Assembly (NCBI GenBank): GCA_020851735.1
Contig: JADZCD010000062.1
Span: 1-64,000 of the forward strand
Length of the DNA stretch: 64,000 bases
From: Phycisphaeraceae bacterium
GTDB lineage: Bacteria; Planctomycetota; Phycisphaerae; Phycisphaerales; Phycisphaeraceae
Direction of reading: 5' to 3'
Position numbers and translations under genes: made by a program. Each line of letters starts with the position of its first letter. The first letter of the stretch is position 1. Below are positions 43,671-53,211 of the stretch, one piece after another. The notes below the pieces were generated by a model. The model was given only the letters and a program-made list of their open reading frames with translations, did no database searches and was not told the origin of the DNA.

Positions 43671-44174
43671 TCAGGGTGTGGCACGAGTCCGGGATTGAGA
43701 CACAACTAAATCCGTTTCCGCGACAAACCCCGCCCCGTCCGGCAAGCCCGCCAACAGGTCCGCCAGCGTGTAGCGGTTGACCAAATCGCGAATCTGCAGG
43801 TTCAGCCGCCGGATCGACCCGGTAATCGGACACACCGGCGTCACCCGACAGGTCCGCTGCTCAGCCTCCGCCCCCGACGAACTCTGACAGCACACCGCCA
43901 CCTGCAAGGGCCCCTCGATCGCCTCAATCACCGCCGCCAGGCGCAGGTGCTCGGGCTCTTCGTTTAAAAAATATCCGCCATGCACCCCGCGCGTGGACCC
44001 GATCAGCCCCGCCCGGTGCAATCGCTTAAGCACATTCATCATCAGCGGCAGCGGCAGGTTGTACGCCTCGGCGATCTCCCGGGCGCTCAGCGACGGCTGC
44101 CCAGCCTTGGCGCCCTCGGCCAGCTTGGCCAGCGCCACCAGGGCGTAGTCGGATTTCCGCGTGAAGTTAAGCAT
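43671..44174 (-). CDS. Rrf2-family Fe-S-sensing regulator of the SUF operon
   Basis: 167 residues. An N-terminal winged helix (SDYALVALAKLAEGA, LSAREIAEAYNLPLPLMMNVLKRLHRAGLIGSTRGVHGGYFL) is followed by Cys95, Cys96, Cys109 and Cys115, the region that binds a cluster in IscR/SufR-like proteins. It is expected to sense cluster status and repress its own operon. It lies 75 bp upstream of sufB on the same strand. Confidence 0.88.
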   Translation of the reverse strand: MLNFTRKSDYALVALAKLAEGAKAGQPSLSAREIAEAYNLPLPLMMNVLKRLHRAGLIGSTRGVHGGYFLNEEPEHLRLAAVIEAIEGPLQVAVCCQSSSGAEAEQRTCRVTPVCPITGSIRRLNLQIRDLVNRYTLADLLAGLPDGAGFVAETDLVVSQSRTRATP

Positions 44175-44251
44175 GCCCCAACCGCCTTTTTCGCTGTACC
44201 AGACATACCCCTTGGGCCAAGCCCAAAGGCACCTTCATCTGGACGTCCATA

Positions 44252-44276
44252 AAATAGTACCTATATCGAACTATTT
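44252..44276 (-). promoter_or_regulatory. Inverted-repeat operator over the SUF promoter
   Basis: AAATAGT (44252-44258) and ACTATTT (44270-44276) form a perfect 7-bp inverted repeat with an 11-bp spacer. On the minus strand a TTGAAA hexamer and a TATTTT hexamer 17 bp apart overlap it, about 75 bp before the rrf2 start. This fits autoregulation by the Rrf2 protein. Confidence 0.6.
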
Positions 44277-44515
44277 CAAGGCGGTTTTTAGAATATTACT
44301 AATTCTCAACAGAAATACACAGCCAGAACAACCGCGAAAAAAGCGCCAAGCCAAACCACTAATTAATATAAAGTGTTTTAGTAAAACAAGTAATAAATGT
44401 ATAACCACGCGCAATCTACATCACAAATACAAATTTCATTCTAAAGCTACATTTGTCGAATTTACTGGATAACCCCACCCCCGTACCGCCACCGCCTCCC
44501 CCACCGCCCCCAGAC
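44277..44515. other. AT-rich region upstream of the SUF promoter
   Basis: The stretch 44277-44470 is clearly richer in A and T than the rest of the window and contains no gene. It could be an UP-element or a nucleoid-protein binding region for the SUF promoter, or the 3' end of the lolD operon. Confidence 0.45.
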
Positions 44516-45295
44516 TCACGAGGTCAAATCATCCCCAATAATCGCCCCGTCCTCCATCGTGATGATCCGCTTCGCCCGCCGGGCAAACGCCTGGTCGTGC
44601 GTCACCATCACAATCGCCTGCCCCTGCTCCGCCAAGCTCGCGAAAATATCCGCCACCAGTTCGCTGTTGTGCTTGTCCAGATTCCCCGTCGGTTCATCGG
44701 CCAGCAGCACCGCCGGCTCATTGGCCAGCGCCCGGGCGATCGCCACCCGCTGCTGCTCCCCGCCGCTTAACCGATTGGCCTTCCGCCGCAGTTTCGACCC
44801 TAAGCCCAGCCGATCCAGCAGCTCCCCCGCCCGCGCCATCGCCTGCCCATGCGTCAACCGCCCGAGCTTGAACATCGGCAGAGCCACGTTCTCCTGGGCC
44901 GAGAACTCCTTCAGCAGATAGTGGAACTGGAACACAAAACCCACCTTCTGATTCCGCAGCCGCGCCAACTCCACGTCCGACAGCTCGCTCGTATCCTGCC
45001 CATCAATGAACACCCGGCTCGCCGGCACAAACCCATTCCCTTCCATATCCTCCCGCGTCGGGCGATCCAATCCCCCCAACAGATACAGCAGCGTGCTCTT
45101 GCCCGATCCGCTGGCCCCAACAATCGCCACGTACGACCGCGCCTCCACCTCCAGATTCACCCCCACCAGCACGTGATTGGCCGTTTCCCCCTGCCCCAGA
45201 ATCCGGTGCAGATTCCGCGCCCGCAAAATCGCTCCGGACGCAGCGCTTCGTTCCGCCTGCGCGTCCGCCCCACCCGATGGAACCTTGTGCATCAT
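44516..45295 (-). CDS. ABC transporter ATP-binding protein, LolD/MacB type
   Basis: 259 residues. Walker A GASGSGKST, a Q-loop in GFVFQFHYLL, signature LSGGEQQR, Walker B AVLLADEPTGNLD and H-loop VTHDQ. It belongs to the LolD/FtsE/MacB class. Together with the upstream permease and HlyD-like protein it forms an export or lipoprotein-release system. ATG 45295 follows AGGAAG. Confidence 0.9.
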   Translation of the reverse strand: MMHKVPSGGADAQAERSAASGAILRARNLHRILGQGETANHVLVGVNLEVEARSYVAIVGASGSGKSTLLYLLGGLDRPTREDMEGNGFVPASRVFIDGQDTSELSDVELARLRNQKVGFVFQFHYLLKEFSAQENVALPMFKLGRLTHGQAMARAGELLDRLGLGSKLRRKANRLSGGEQQRVAIARALANEPAVLLADEPTGNLDKHNSELVADIFASLAEQGQAIVMVTHDQAFARRAKRIITMEDGAIIGDDLTS

Positions 45296-45325
45296 CACGA
45301 TAACTTCCTGTCCTGATCCCTTATA

Positions 45326-45398
45326 GCCGCAGATTAACGCGGTCTTGATTCGATTCAAAGACTCGATCTATGGTGTTTATCTGCGTTTATCTGCGGCC
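45326..45398. repeat. Inverted repeat of CCGCAGAT words (family N)
   Basis: GCCGCAGATTAACGC near 45326 faces GCGTTTATCTGCGGC near 45384-45398, in the gap between the permease and ATPase genes of one operon. Confidence 0.6.
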
Positions 45399-45482
45399 AA
45401 TTTCCTGGCCAGTCGTCAATGGACATAACCTTCCACAAACTGCATCCCCAGCTCCTGCCCATGATTCCGCATCCGTTCACCT

Positions 45483-46730
45483 TCAATGCGCCCCGCGAAT
45501 CACCTCCACCGGGTCGTAACTGGCCGCCCGCCGGGCTGGATAAACCGACGCGATCAACGTCACCGCCAACGCCGCCACAAACGCCATCACGTATTGCCCC
45601 CGATATTCGCTCATCAGCAATCCCTCCGCCTTCACCAGCCCCTCCATGTGCACCGGCAGCCGACGGAGGATCTCAATAAACAACTTGCCCACCGCCAGCC
45701 CCAAACCCGCCCCCGTCACCCCGATCAGCAACCCCTGATTGACGAATATCCACGTGATGTCCCGCCGCGAAAACCCGAAACTCTTCAGAATCGCGATGTC
45801 GTTCACCCGCTCCATCACCGCCATGATCAGAATATTCAGCACCCCGAACGCCGCCACCACCATCAGCGCCCCGGTGATGATGAACGTAATCACGTCCTGG
45901 ATGGCGAAAATCTTCAGGAAATTCGCGTTCGACTCCTGCCAGCTCTCCGTCTTGTACCCCACCATCGACTCGATCTGGGCCGCATACGCCGGCGCCTGCG
46001 CGTAGTCGTCCGTGCGCAGCGTCAGCCGATTGATGATGTTCTTCTTGTCCAGCAGCGTCTGGGCGTTATTCAAAAGCATGTACGCCCGCGAATAATCCAC
46101 CGGCGTCACCCCCGTCTGAAAGATCCCCACCACCCGCGCGATCGTCCGCCCCCCCGTCGAACTGGACAGATTGATCGAATCCCCCAGCTTCGCCCCCAGC
46201 ACCAGCGCCACCCCGTGCCCGATCACCACCCCGTCCGCCGTCGCCCGCAGCCGCGCGAAATTGCCCTCCAAAAGCTTCTCGCCGATCGTCGTCACCTTCT
46301 GCTGCTCCTCCGGCTCAACGCCCAGAATCGACAGCGTCATCGTCTTCGTGCCGTACGTGGCGATCGCGTCGCCCGTCACCTCCGGGCCAACCGCCACCAC
46401 GTGCGGCAGCTGGCGGAGCTTGGCGATCAGCCCCTGTGGATTCTTGATCTTCTTCACCTGGTCGCGCGGCTTGATGCGGTCCAGCAGCAACAGCGCGTTA
46501 GGCTCCGGATACGCCAACTGCAGAATCGGCGTCTGACTCTCCCGCGGCTCGTCATTAATCACAATGTGCCCGGACGATTCCACCGTCTCCACGATGAACT
46601 TGTCCCGAAACCCCTTCATCATCGAATACATCGCCAGAAACATCATCACGCTGATGGTCACCCCCGCCACGCAGACCAACGTCTGCCGCTTGTGCGAGGA
46701 AAGGTACCGTAGGGAGATTTGCCAGAGCAT
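45483..46730 (-). CDS. FtsX/LolC-type ABC transporter permease
   Basis: 415 residues. The first transmembrane helix (LVCVAGVTISVMMFLAMYS) is followed by a large periplasmic MacB-PCD domain and three C-terminal helices (VITFIITGALMVVAAFGVLNIL, NQGLLIGVTGAGLGLAVG, VMAFVAALAVTLIASVYPARRAA). The tail PARRAASYDPVEVIRG is typical of the family. It works with the LolD-like ATPase downstream. Middle gene of the three-gene unit. Confidence 0.9.
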   Translation of the reverse strand: MLWQISLRYLSSHKRQTLVCVAGVTISVMMFLAMYSMMKGFRDKFIVETVESSGHIVINDEPRESQTPILQLAYPEPNALLLLDRIKPRDQVKKIKNPQGLIAKLRQLPHVVAVGPEVTGDAIATYGTKTMTLSILGVEPEEQQKVTTIGEKLLEGNFARLRATADGVVIGHGVALVLGAKLGDSINLSSSTGGRTIARVVGIFQTGVTPVDYSRAYMLLNNAQTLLDKKNIINRLTLRTDDYAQAPAYAAQIESMVGYKTESWQESNANFLKIFAIQDVITFIITGALMVVAAFGVLNILIMAVMERVNDIAILKSFGFSRRDITWIFVNQGLLIGVTGAGLGLAVGKLFIEILRRLPVHMEGLVKAEGLLMSEYRGQYVMAFVAALAVTLIASVYPARRAASYDPVEVIRGAH

Positions 46731-46755
46731 GGGAGGAGCAGTTGGGGGTTAGGGT

Positions 46756-46853
46756 TCGAATGTCGAATGTCGAATGTCGAATGTCGAATGTCGAATGTCG
46801 AATGTCGAATGTCGAATGTCGAATGTCGAATGTCGAATGTCGAATGTCGAATG
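46756..46853 (+). repeat. 14-copy perfect tandem repeat of TCGAATG (family M)
   Basis: Exactly 14 uninterrupted copies of the 7-bp unit (98 bp). After about 35 bp an inverted partial array of ATTCGGC words follows (46888-46918), so the transcript could fold. It lies in the gap between the HlyD-like and LolC-like genes. Three units make 21 bp, so it is open in some frames as repeats of MSNVECR. Confidence 0.9.
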
Positions 46854-46943
46854 CGATTCTATCTCCGTCAACTCGGAATCCTGGATTTCATTCGCCATTC
46901 GGCATTCGGCATTCGCAACTCAAACCGGAGATTTCAGGAAAGA

Positions 46944-48209
46944 TCAGTTAAACCCTCTAAACGCCCCGCCCTCCGCCTCCGCCGGGCGATTCATATTCGC
47001 CGCTTCCTGCGGATCGACGAAAACCGTGCGCACCGCTTGCCCATCGGTCAGCTTGGAGGCCGGGCCGACCACCACCTGATCGCCTTCCGTTAAGCCCTGG
47101 AGAATTTCAATTCGCTCCACGCTCCGCAGCCCCAGCTCCGGCGTAAGCCGCGCCACCCGCCCACCGCGCACCAACCACACCTCGCCCCCCTGCACCGCCT
47201 GGGCCGGCACCACCAGCGCCTGCTCCTTCGCCTCCACGACAAACGCCAGCTCCCCCGTCATCCCCGGCGAAAAACTCCGGTCCACCGGCTCGATCGCCAC
47301 ATCCACCTCAAACGTCCGCCGCTCCGGGTCCGCCTGCGGATAAATCTGCTTGACTCTGCCCTTAAAAACCAGCCCCGGATACGCATACAGCGTCGTGTTG
47401 ACCACCTGCTCCACCGTCAGCCGCGTCTTGTCCTCTTCATCCACCGCCGCCCGCATCACCAGCCGCTCCGGCCGCACATCCGCCAGCCGCAGCAACGGAT
47501 CATTCCCCTTCACCCGCGTCCCCACCGACACCGGCCGATCCAGCACCACCCCCTCGATCGGGCTGCGGATGTTCTGCTGATCCAGGTTCCAAAGCGCGAT
47601 GTCCAGCCCCGCCCTGGCCACCGCCAAGTCACGCTGCAAGCCCAACAAATCCTTCGCCCGCCGCGCCTTAAGCGACTCCACCTCGCTGCGATAGTTCTGC
47701 ACCCGCTCGGTCGTGCGATCGAAATCCGACTGCGAAGCCGACCCCGTCTGCCGCAACTGCGTTAAGCGCTCCAGCTCGCGCTGCACGATGTCCAGTTGCT
47801 CCTTGGCCGCCCGCAACCGGGCGTCATATTCCTCCAGCACCGGCGAGGTCGTCTCGTCCGCCAGGCTCTGCCGCAGGTCCAGGTCCGCCTGGGCCTGCCG
47901 ATAGCGCATCTGATATTCCTCAACGCGCACAAACGCCACCTTTTGACCTTGCTCCACCGCCTCGCCCTTGTCCACCAACACCTCGGTCACGATCCCCTCC
48001 ACGTTGCTGGCCACCGGATATTCGCGCACCGGCTGCAGCGTGCCCGTAGCGTAAAACGCCTCGACCACCGGCCCGTGCACCACCGTCGTAATCGTGACCT
48101 TAGTCCCCGCCAGCCGTGGATATAAAAACACCCCCGCCAGTCCAACCACGCCGACCAGCCCAGCCACGACCACCCAGCGGATAAAAGCCCTTCGTAGTGA
48201 TAGACGCAT
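46944..48209 (-). CDS. HlyD/MacA-family periplasmic adaptor
   Basis: 421 residues. One N-terminal membrane helix (WVVVAGLVGVVGLAGVFLY) is followed by a lipoyl/barrel-sandwich domain (VEGIVTEVLVDKGEAVEQGQKV), an α-hairpin (residues ~115-210), the returning lipoyl half (NIRSPIEGVVLDRPVSVGTRV) and a β-barrel (FSPGMTGELAFVVEAKEQALVVPAQAV). It would bridge the LolC/LolD-like transporter to the cell envelope. ATG 48209 chosen; open frame upstream is not family-like. Confidence 0.9.
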   Translation of the reverse strand: MRLSLRRAFIRWVVVAGLVGVVGLAGVFLYPRLAGTKVTITTVVHGPVVEAFYATGTLQPVREYPVASNVEGIVTEVLVDKGEAVEQGQKVAFVRVEEYQMRYRQAQADLDLRQSLADETTSPVLEEYDARLRAAKEQLDIVQRELERLTQLRQTGSASQSDFDRTTERVQNYRSEVESLKARRAKDLLGLQRDLAVARAGLDIALWNLDQQNIRSPIEGVVLDRPVSVGTRVKGNDPLLRLADVRPERLVMRAAVDEEDKTRLTVEQVVNTTLYAYPGLVFKGRVKQIYPQADPERRTFEVDVAIEPVDRSFSPGMTGELAFVVEAKEQALVVPAQAVQGGEVWLVRGGRVARLTPELGLRSVERIEILQGLTEGDQVVVGPASKLTDGQAVRTVFVDPQEAANMNRPAEAEGGAFRGFN

Positions 48210-48500
48210 GTGTCTAATGATAGACCACCCGCCCGCCCTCGGATACAGGCCGCTTCGGCGCCGATGTCGCGCCCCAATGTGCAATCCATATAGCCCGCCG
48301 CATGCGGCGGGGGTCTCGTCCCCACTTCCATCAGGGCAAGAAAGCCCAGGGAAAAAATCCCTGAGCCCTTTTCCCCGCTTAGCGGGCGGGCCGCAGGCCC
48401 CCTTCCGTCACCTTCCCACCCTGACACCGGATACCACATCCGGGGACACTTCCGGGGTTCACTTCCGGGGCCCCCTTCCGGGGGCGCTATGGACAGACAA
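48210..48500. other. Intergenic repeat array (I, C, E, D)
   Basis: No gene. In order: family I (48288-48313, ATAGCCCGCCGCATGCGGCG), family C (48341-48368), a family E variant (48377-48403) and family D words (48441-48486), ending at the tRNA-Lys gene. Confidence 0.6.
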
Positions 48501-48573
48501 TGCCCCCCGAAGGACTCGAACCTTCAACCTAGTGATTAAGAGTCACTTGCTCTACCAATTGAGCTAGGAGGGC
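48501..48573 (-). tRNA. tRNA-Lys (anticodon CTT)
   Basis: Read on the minus strand, GCCCTCC pairs with GGGGGGC (one G-U) and is followed by discriminator A. The anticodon arm AGTGA-CTCTTAA-TCACT gives CUU for lysine AAG codons. D-arm AGCTCAATTGGTAGAGC and T-arm GGTTCGAGTCC are standard. 73 nt, CCA not encoded. Confidence 0.96.
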
Positions 48574-48888
48574 AGGATGTGCCGGGCAGGCGTTTTTTAA
48601 CCTTTCCCAAGGCAGTGCATCCTAAGCGTCGCCCGTGCCCTGTCAAGCAACCGACACCCTGAAGCCACCTACAAATACCACGCTTGACCGCCATGACGCC
48701 AAGTCACGGAAAATCATGAATCAACGGTATTAGCGCCTTAGAATATTCACCTCGGCTGTTTTCTTGGCGCCCTTGGCGACTTGGCGGTTCATTGAGCTGG
48801 AGGTTCTTAATAACTTCTTCCCCCGTGCCGATTTTGCCCCCCGCCAGCGGCGGGCTATCATCTGAGCTTGTCCAAGGGAGGCCCGGAC
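48574..48888. other. Intergenic region upstream of the BamD-like gene
   Basis: No gene in about 315 bp. Contains the family N inverted repeat (48687-48794) with arms ACCGCCATGACGCCAAGTCA and GACTTGGCGGTTC. A GGGAGG ribosome-binding site precedes GTG 48889. Confidence 0.5.
48687..48794. repeat. Inverted repeat (family N)
   Basis: Same words as the inner arms of the 8271-8519 element (CGCCAAGT and TTGGCGCCCTTGGCG), about 108 bp. Confidence 0.65.
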
Positions 48889-50067
48889 GTGGAACGAAAA
48901 CGATCCGCCTCGAAAAGCGTTGCTCCCCTGCCCGCCATCACTCTGCCGTTGGCCGGCGTGCTGCTCCTTCTAAGCCTCTGGTGCGCGGGCGCTTGGGGCC
49001 AGGAAAAATATTCGCTGCGCGAAGGCCAGTGGAAGCAGGAAACGTCCCTCGATCCCGCCACGCCCGAAGGCCAGCTCCAACTGGGCCGCAAAGCCCTCGC
49101 CCAGGGCCAGGCCAAAAAGGCCCAGAAAATCGCCGAACGCTGGATCAAGGCTAACCCCGATCATCCCCTGATGGTCGAAGCTCGCCTGCTTAAAGGCGAC
49201 GCCCGCGCCGCCCGCAAAAATTACTACAAAGCCCTCTTCGATTACGAATACGTCATCCGCGAATTCCCCGCCTCCGAACAGTTCAACCTGGCCATCGAAC
49301 GCGAATTCCAGATCGCCGAGCTGTTCGCCGCGGGCGTTAAACGCAAACTCTGGGGCATGCCCATCCTGCCCGCCGGCGGCGAAGCCGAGGAAATCTTCAT
49401 CCTCATCCAGGAACGCGCCCCCGGCAGCCCGATCGGCGAGCGCGCCAGCCTGACCCTCGCTGACTACTACTTCAAAAAAGGCGAAATGGTCAGCGCCTCG
49501 GATTCCTACAACCTCTTCCTGACCAACTACCCCCGCAGCGAACACCGCGAACGCGCCATGCTCCGCCTCATCCAGGCCAACCTCGCCCGCTTCCACGGGC
49601 CGCAGTTCGACCCCACCGGCCTGATCGAAGCCGCCCAGCACGTCCGCCGCTACGCCCAGGAATATCCCGTCGCCGCCGAGAAGCTCGGCACCACCGCCAT
49701 CCTCCAGCGCATCGACGAATCCCTGGCCGCCAAGGGCATGCACACCGCCCAGTGGTATGAAAAACGCAAGGAAAACGTCAGCGCCTCCTACCTCTACCGG
49801 CGGATCCTTAAGGAACACCCCACTTCCCCCGCTGCCGCCAAGTCCCTGGCCCGCTTGGAACAAATCAACCAGTGGCCGGCGCCCACGACCCAGAGCAGCC
49901 CGACCACCCAACCTTCCGACGAATCCGCCGACGCCCAAACGCCGCTGGAAACTCCCGCCCCCGCCGCCGTGCCCAGCGCCGAAGAATCCGCCAACCCGCC
50001 CGCCACGCAGCCCGCCGAAGAACCAACCTCCCCCACGCAGGAACCGGCGCCGCCGGAAAGCAAGTGA
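48889..50067 (+). CDS. BamD-like outer-membrane assembly TPR protein
   Basis: 392 residues. A Sec signal peptide (LPLAGVLLLLSLWCAGAWG) precedes tandem TPR-like helices (residues ~45-320; YYKALFDYEYVIREFPASEQ, ERASLTLADYYFKKGEMVSAS) of the BamD/YfiO style. The C-terminus is a long Pro/Thr/Glu-rich tail. In Gram-negative bacteria BamD works with BamA to insert outer-membrane β-barrels. GTG 48889 has GGGAGG 8 nt upstream and is preferred to TTG 48868. It directly precedes the LptE-like gene. Confidence 0.8.
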   Translation: MERKRSASKSVAPLPAITLPLAGVLLLLSLWCAGAWGQEKYSLREGQWKQETSLDPATPEGQLQLGRKALAQGQAKKAQKIAERWIKANPDHPLMVEARLLKGDARAARKNYYKALFDYEYVIREFPASEQFNLAIEREFQIAELFAAGVKRKLWGMPILPAGGEAEEIFILIQERAPGSPIGERASLTLADYYFKKGEMVSASDSYNLFLTNYPRSEHRERAMLRLIQANLARFHGPQFDPTGLIEAAQHVRRYAQEYPVAAEKLGTTAILQRIDESLAAKGMHTAQWYEKRKENVSASYLYRRILKEHPTSPAAAKSLARLEQINQWPAPTTQSSPTTQPSDESADAQTPLETPAPAAVPSAEESANPPATQPAEEPTSPTQEPAPPESK

Positions 50068-50095
50068 GCAGACAAGAGGGCTGGGAGTAACCGAC

Positions 50096-50650
50096 TTGCA
50101 GACGAGAATCAGACAAATCGCCCCAAGCAAAGCAGCCTGGCCCCGCCGCGCCGCCGCGCTGCTGCTGCCCTTGGCCTGCGTGCTGGTCGCGGTCACCACC
50201 GGGTGCGGTTACAAAGCCCAAACGACGTTCCCGACCAATATTAAAACCATCGCCATCCCGATTTTTGAGAACCGCAGCTTCTACCGCGGCGTAGAATTTG
50301 ACCTGACCGAAGCTCTGATTAAGGAAATCGAGCTCCGCACGCCCTATAAGGTCGTCTCGCCGCAAATGGCCGAGACCGTCTTGGAAGGGTCCATCATGCA
50401 GGTGGGCCAATCCGCCACCAGCCGGGCCGACCAGACCGGCCTGCCCGAAGAGCTGGAAGTGCGGCTGACCATTGACTTTCGCTGGACCAATGTCCGCACG
50501 GGTGAAACCATCCGTTCCCGGCAGGGCCTGACGACCGTCGGCCGATATATCCCCTCCCGCGTGGTGGGCCAACCGTTTACCGTCGCCCAACACCAGGCGG
50601 CAGCCGAGATGGCCGACCGCATCATCGCCACCATGCGGGAAGACTGGTAG
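50096..50650 (+). CDS. LptE-like outer-membrane lipoprotein (LPS assembly)
   Basis: 184 residues. A lipoprotein signal ends in VTTGCGYK, a pattern shared by LptE proteins, and is followed by NIKTIAIPIFENRSFYRGVEFDLTEALIKEIE. LptE plugs the LptD barrel during lipopolysaccharide export, so an LPS-type outer membrane is implied. The start TTG 50096 (GGGAG upstream) is the best available; the stop is followed by repeats. Probably co-transcribed with the BamD-like gene 28 bp upstream. Confidence 0.8.
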   Translation: MQTRIRQIAPSKAAWPRRAAALLLPLACVLVAVTTGCGYKAQTTFPTNIKTIAIPIFENRSFYRGVEFDLTEALIKEIELRTPYKVVSPQMAETVLEGSIMQVGQSATSRADQTGLPEELEVRLTIDFRWTNVRTGETIRSRQGLTTVGRYIPSRVVGQPFTVAQHQAAAEMADRIIATMREDW

Positions 50651-50975
50651 CCCCCCTGCGGACATATTGCCCTCCGCATGCGGCGGATATCTTCACCCCC
50701 CGGAAATAAACCGAATGGGTGCCACACAGCATGCCGAAGGCTGCTGTGTGCTCCAACCTCCCCCGCCCCCGCAACTGTCCTGCCTCGCTCCTAAACCCCA
50801 ATCCCCAACCTCCTCCCCAGCACGCTCCTCGATTCCCCCTTAAAATACCCCTGCCCGCCCTCGTTGGCGGGCCTGCGGGCCGAATTGAGCCGATACACCA
50901 TTAAGTAAAAACCTCCGATGTTCGCCGGGCCACCCGCGCTACAATGCAGCGCCCCGGACCTCTGCGAGAAAAGAA
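50651..50975. other. Intergenic region upstream of ftsH with repeats I and B
   Basis: A family I variant (50665-50692) and family B (50717-50751) follow lptE; CT-rich sequence and a CTACAAT -10-like box near 50938 precede ftsH. No gene. Confidence 0.55.
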
Positions 50976-53024
50976 ATGGCTTTTGACCAAGACCCCCAAG
51001 ACCCCAACGACCCGCGCGAAACCCCCCCGCGCCGCGGGAAAGGTCCAAATAACCGCAACCCCCAGCCCCAGTTGTCCCGCAACATGCTCGGCTGGCTGCT
51101 GGTCGCCCTCCTGGTCATCGCCCTGTTCACCCTGGTCAACGCTCCCCCCAGCGCCCAGCGGGTGAGCTGGCAGGAGTTTTTCAATCTCGCCAAGCAAGGC
51201 GCCTTCGAAGGCGCCGTGACCATCGAAAATCTGCAGATCGAAGGCACCCTTAAAAAGGGAACCAACGGCCGCGACGCCCAGGGCCGCGGGGCCGACCGCG
51301 TCTACGTCCCCATCCAAACCGAAAGCTTAGAGTTCTACCTGGAAAAACTCGACGGCGTCGGGCAGGACTGGATGGCCAAACCCGGCGGCGGCATCCTCCT
51401 GCCCCTCTTAGTCACCTGGGGCCCGTTCCTCTTAATCGCCTTCCTCGCCTGGTTCTTCCTCTTCCGCTCCCTGCGCAACGCCGGCGGCGGCGCCGGCATG
51501 CTCGGCAACTTCGGGCGCTCCCGCCACCGCGTGACCACCAAGGAACACTCCAACATCACCTTCGCCGACGTCGCCGGCGTCGACGAAGCCAAGGATGAAA
51601 TCTCCGAAATCGTCGAGTTCCTCAAGAACCCCAAGAAGTTCCAGCGCCTAGGCGGCCGCGTGCCTCGCGGCGTCCTCCTGGTCGGCGATCCGGGCGTGGG
51701 CAAAACCCTCCTGGCCAAGGCCGTCGCCGGCGAAGCCGACGTCCCCTTTTTCTCCATCAGCGGTTCCGACTTCGTGGAAATGTTCGTCGGCGTAGGCGCC
51801 TCGCGCGTCCGCGACCTTTTCAAACAGGCCAAGGACAACAGCCCCTGCATCATCTTCCTCGATGAAATCGACGCCGTCGGCCGCCGCCGCGGGTCCGGGT
51901 TCAGTTCCGGCGGGCACGACGAACGCGAGCAGACCCTCAACGCCATCCTCGTGGAAATGGACGGGTTTGAAAGCTCCGACCAGGTCATCGTCATGGCCGC
52001 CACCAACCGTTCCGACGTGCTCGATCCCGCCCTGACGCGCCCGGGCCGCTTTGACCGCCAGATTCACGTCCCCCTGCCGGACCTTAAGGGCCGCATGGAA
52101 ATCCTCCGCGTCCACAGCAAAAAAGTGAAGATGTCTCCCGACGTGGACTTGGAACGCCTCGCCCGCGGCACGCCCATGTTCTCCGGCGCCGATCTGGCCG
52201 CCATCATCAACGAAGCCGCCATCGCCGCCACCCTGGCCAACAAGGAACACGTCGAGCAGACCGACCTGGAAGAAGCCCGCGACAAAGTCCGCTGGGGCCG
52301 CGCTCGCACCAGCCACCGCATCGAGGAAGATGAAAAACGCGTCATCGCCTATCACGAAGCCGGGCACGCCTTGGTCATGTATCACGATCCGAACGCCGAG
52401 CCTCTGCACAAAGTCACCATCATCCCCCGCGGCCAGGCCCTGGGCGTCACCTACATGCTCCCGGAAAAGGATCGCCACATCTCCAGCTACAAGCAGATGA
52501 TGTCCCAGATCCGCGTGAGCTTCGGCGGGCGCATCGCCGAGGAAATGTTCTGCGGCGACAAATACAACGGCACCGCCAGCGACATCCGCCAGGTCACCCA
52601 CATCGCCCGCGCCATGGTCACCGAGTACGGCATGAGCGATAAGCTGGGCTTCCAGCTCTACGGGCTGGACAACGCCCGCAACCCCTGGGAACAGCCCGAA
52701 CGCATGTATTCCGACGACACCGCCCAGATCATCGACCAGGAAGTCAAAAAAATCATCGACCACGCCGAACGCGAAACCCGCGACCTGATGACCAAACACA
52801 AAGACCAGGTCGTCGCCCTCGCCGAAGCGCTCCTGAAGTACGAAACCCTCAGCTTCGACGAAGTCGACCGCATCATGAAAGGCCAGTCCCTCGGCAAGCC
52901 CACCGTCAGCGACCTCTTAAAAGCCGAGCAGGACAAATCGCAGAAGCCCGGCAAAACCCCCGCCAACAAACCTTCCCCCGCCGGGCCCGACGCCTCCCCC
53001 GGCATCCTGCCCAACCCCGCTTAA
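50976..53024 (+). CDS. ftsH: ATP-dependent zinc metalloprotease FtsH
   Basis: 682 residues. Two transmembrane helices ([19 protein letters not shown] and [21 protein letters not shown]) flank a periplasmic domain. The AAA+ module has Walker A GDPGVGKT, Walker [12 protein letters not shown] and the SRH ([20 protein letters not shown]). The protease module has the zinc site HEAGH. It degrades membrane and short-lived cytosolic proteins. A Lys/Pro-rich tail follows the protease. No repeat insertions. A family C hairpin with a T-run forms its terminator. Confidence 0.97.
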   Translation: MAFDQDPQDPNDPRETPPRRGKGPNNRNPQPQLSRNMLGWLLVALLVIALFTLVNAPPSAQRVSWQEFFNLAKQGAFEGAVTIENLQIEGTLKKGTNGRDAQGRGADRVYVPIQTESLEFYLEKLDGVGQDWMAKPGGGILLPLLVTWGPFLLIAFLAWFFLFRSLRNAGGGAGMLGNFGRSRHRVTTKEHSNITFADVAGVDEAKDEISEIVEFLKNPKKFQRLGGRVPRGVLLVGDPGVGKTLLAKAVAGEADVPFFSISGSDFVEMFVGVGASRVRDLFKQAKDNSPCIIFLDEIDAVGRRRGSGFSSGGHDEREQTLNAILVEMDGFESSDQVIVMAATNRSDVLDPALTRPGRFDRQIHVPLPDLKGRMEILRVHSKKVKMSPDVDLERLARGTPMFSGADLAAIINEAAIAATLANKEHVEQTDLEEARDKVRWGRARTSHRIEEDEKRVIAYHEAGHALVMYHDPNAEPLHKVTIIPRGQALGVTYMLPEKDRHISSYKQMMSQIRVSFGGRIAEEMFCGDKYNGTASDIRQVTHIARAMVTEYGMSDKLGFQLYGLDNARNPWEQPERMYSDDTAQIIDQEVKKIIDHAERETRDLMTKHKDQVVALAEALLKYETLSFDEVDRIMKGQSLGKPTVSDLLKAEQDKSQKPGKTPANKPSPAGPDASPGILPNPA

Positions 53025-53075
53025 GTGCCGCCGCGTGGGGATTTCAAATTTTCGCCCACCGCGCCGTTGAAACCT

Positions 53076-53106
53076 AAAGCCCAGGGATTCCTTCCCTGGG
53101 CTTTTT
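53076..53106 (+). terminator. ftsH terminator formed by a family C repeat
   Basis: Stem AAAGCCCAGGGA (53076-53087) / TCCCTGGGCTTT (53093-53104), 5-nt loop, T-run to 53106. It is the same sequence as the dispersed family C repeat. Confidence 0.8.
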
Positions 53107-53211
53107 CATCTCCATTTTTCCACCCCATCGCGTGGGGATATCATGGCTCCGGTCGTTTCGTTTTCTTCGCGGATATTCCTCACCATCCAACCGCCACGAA
53201 AGCCCGCGCCC

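Noticed and set aside
45326-45398. Insertion sequence between lolD and lolC
   Set aside because: Only a 73-bp inverted repeat is present; there is no transposase and the operon continues.
46756-46853. Possible CRISPR array
   Set aside because: The repeats are contiguous 7-bp units without spacers, and no cas gene is present.
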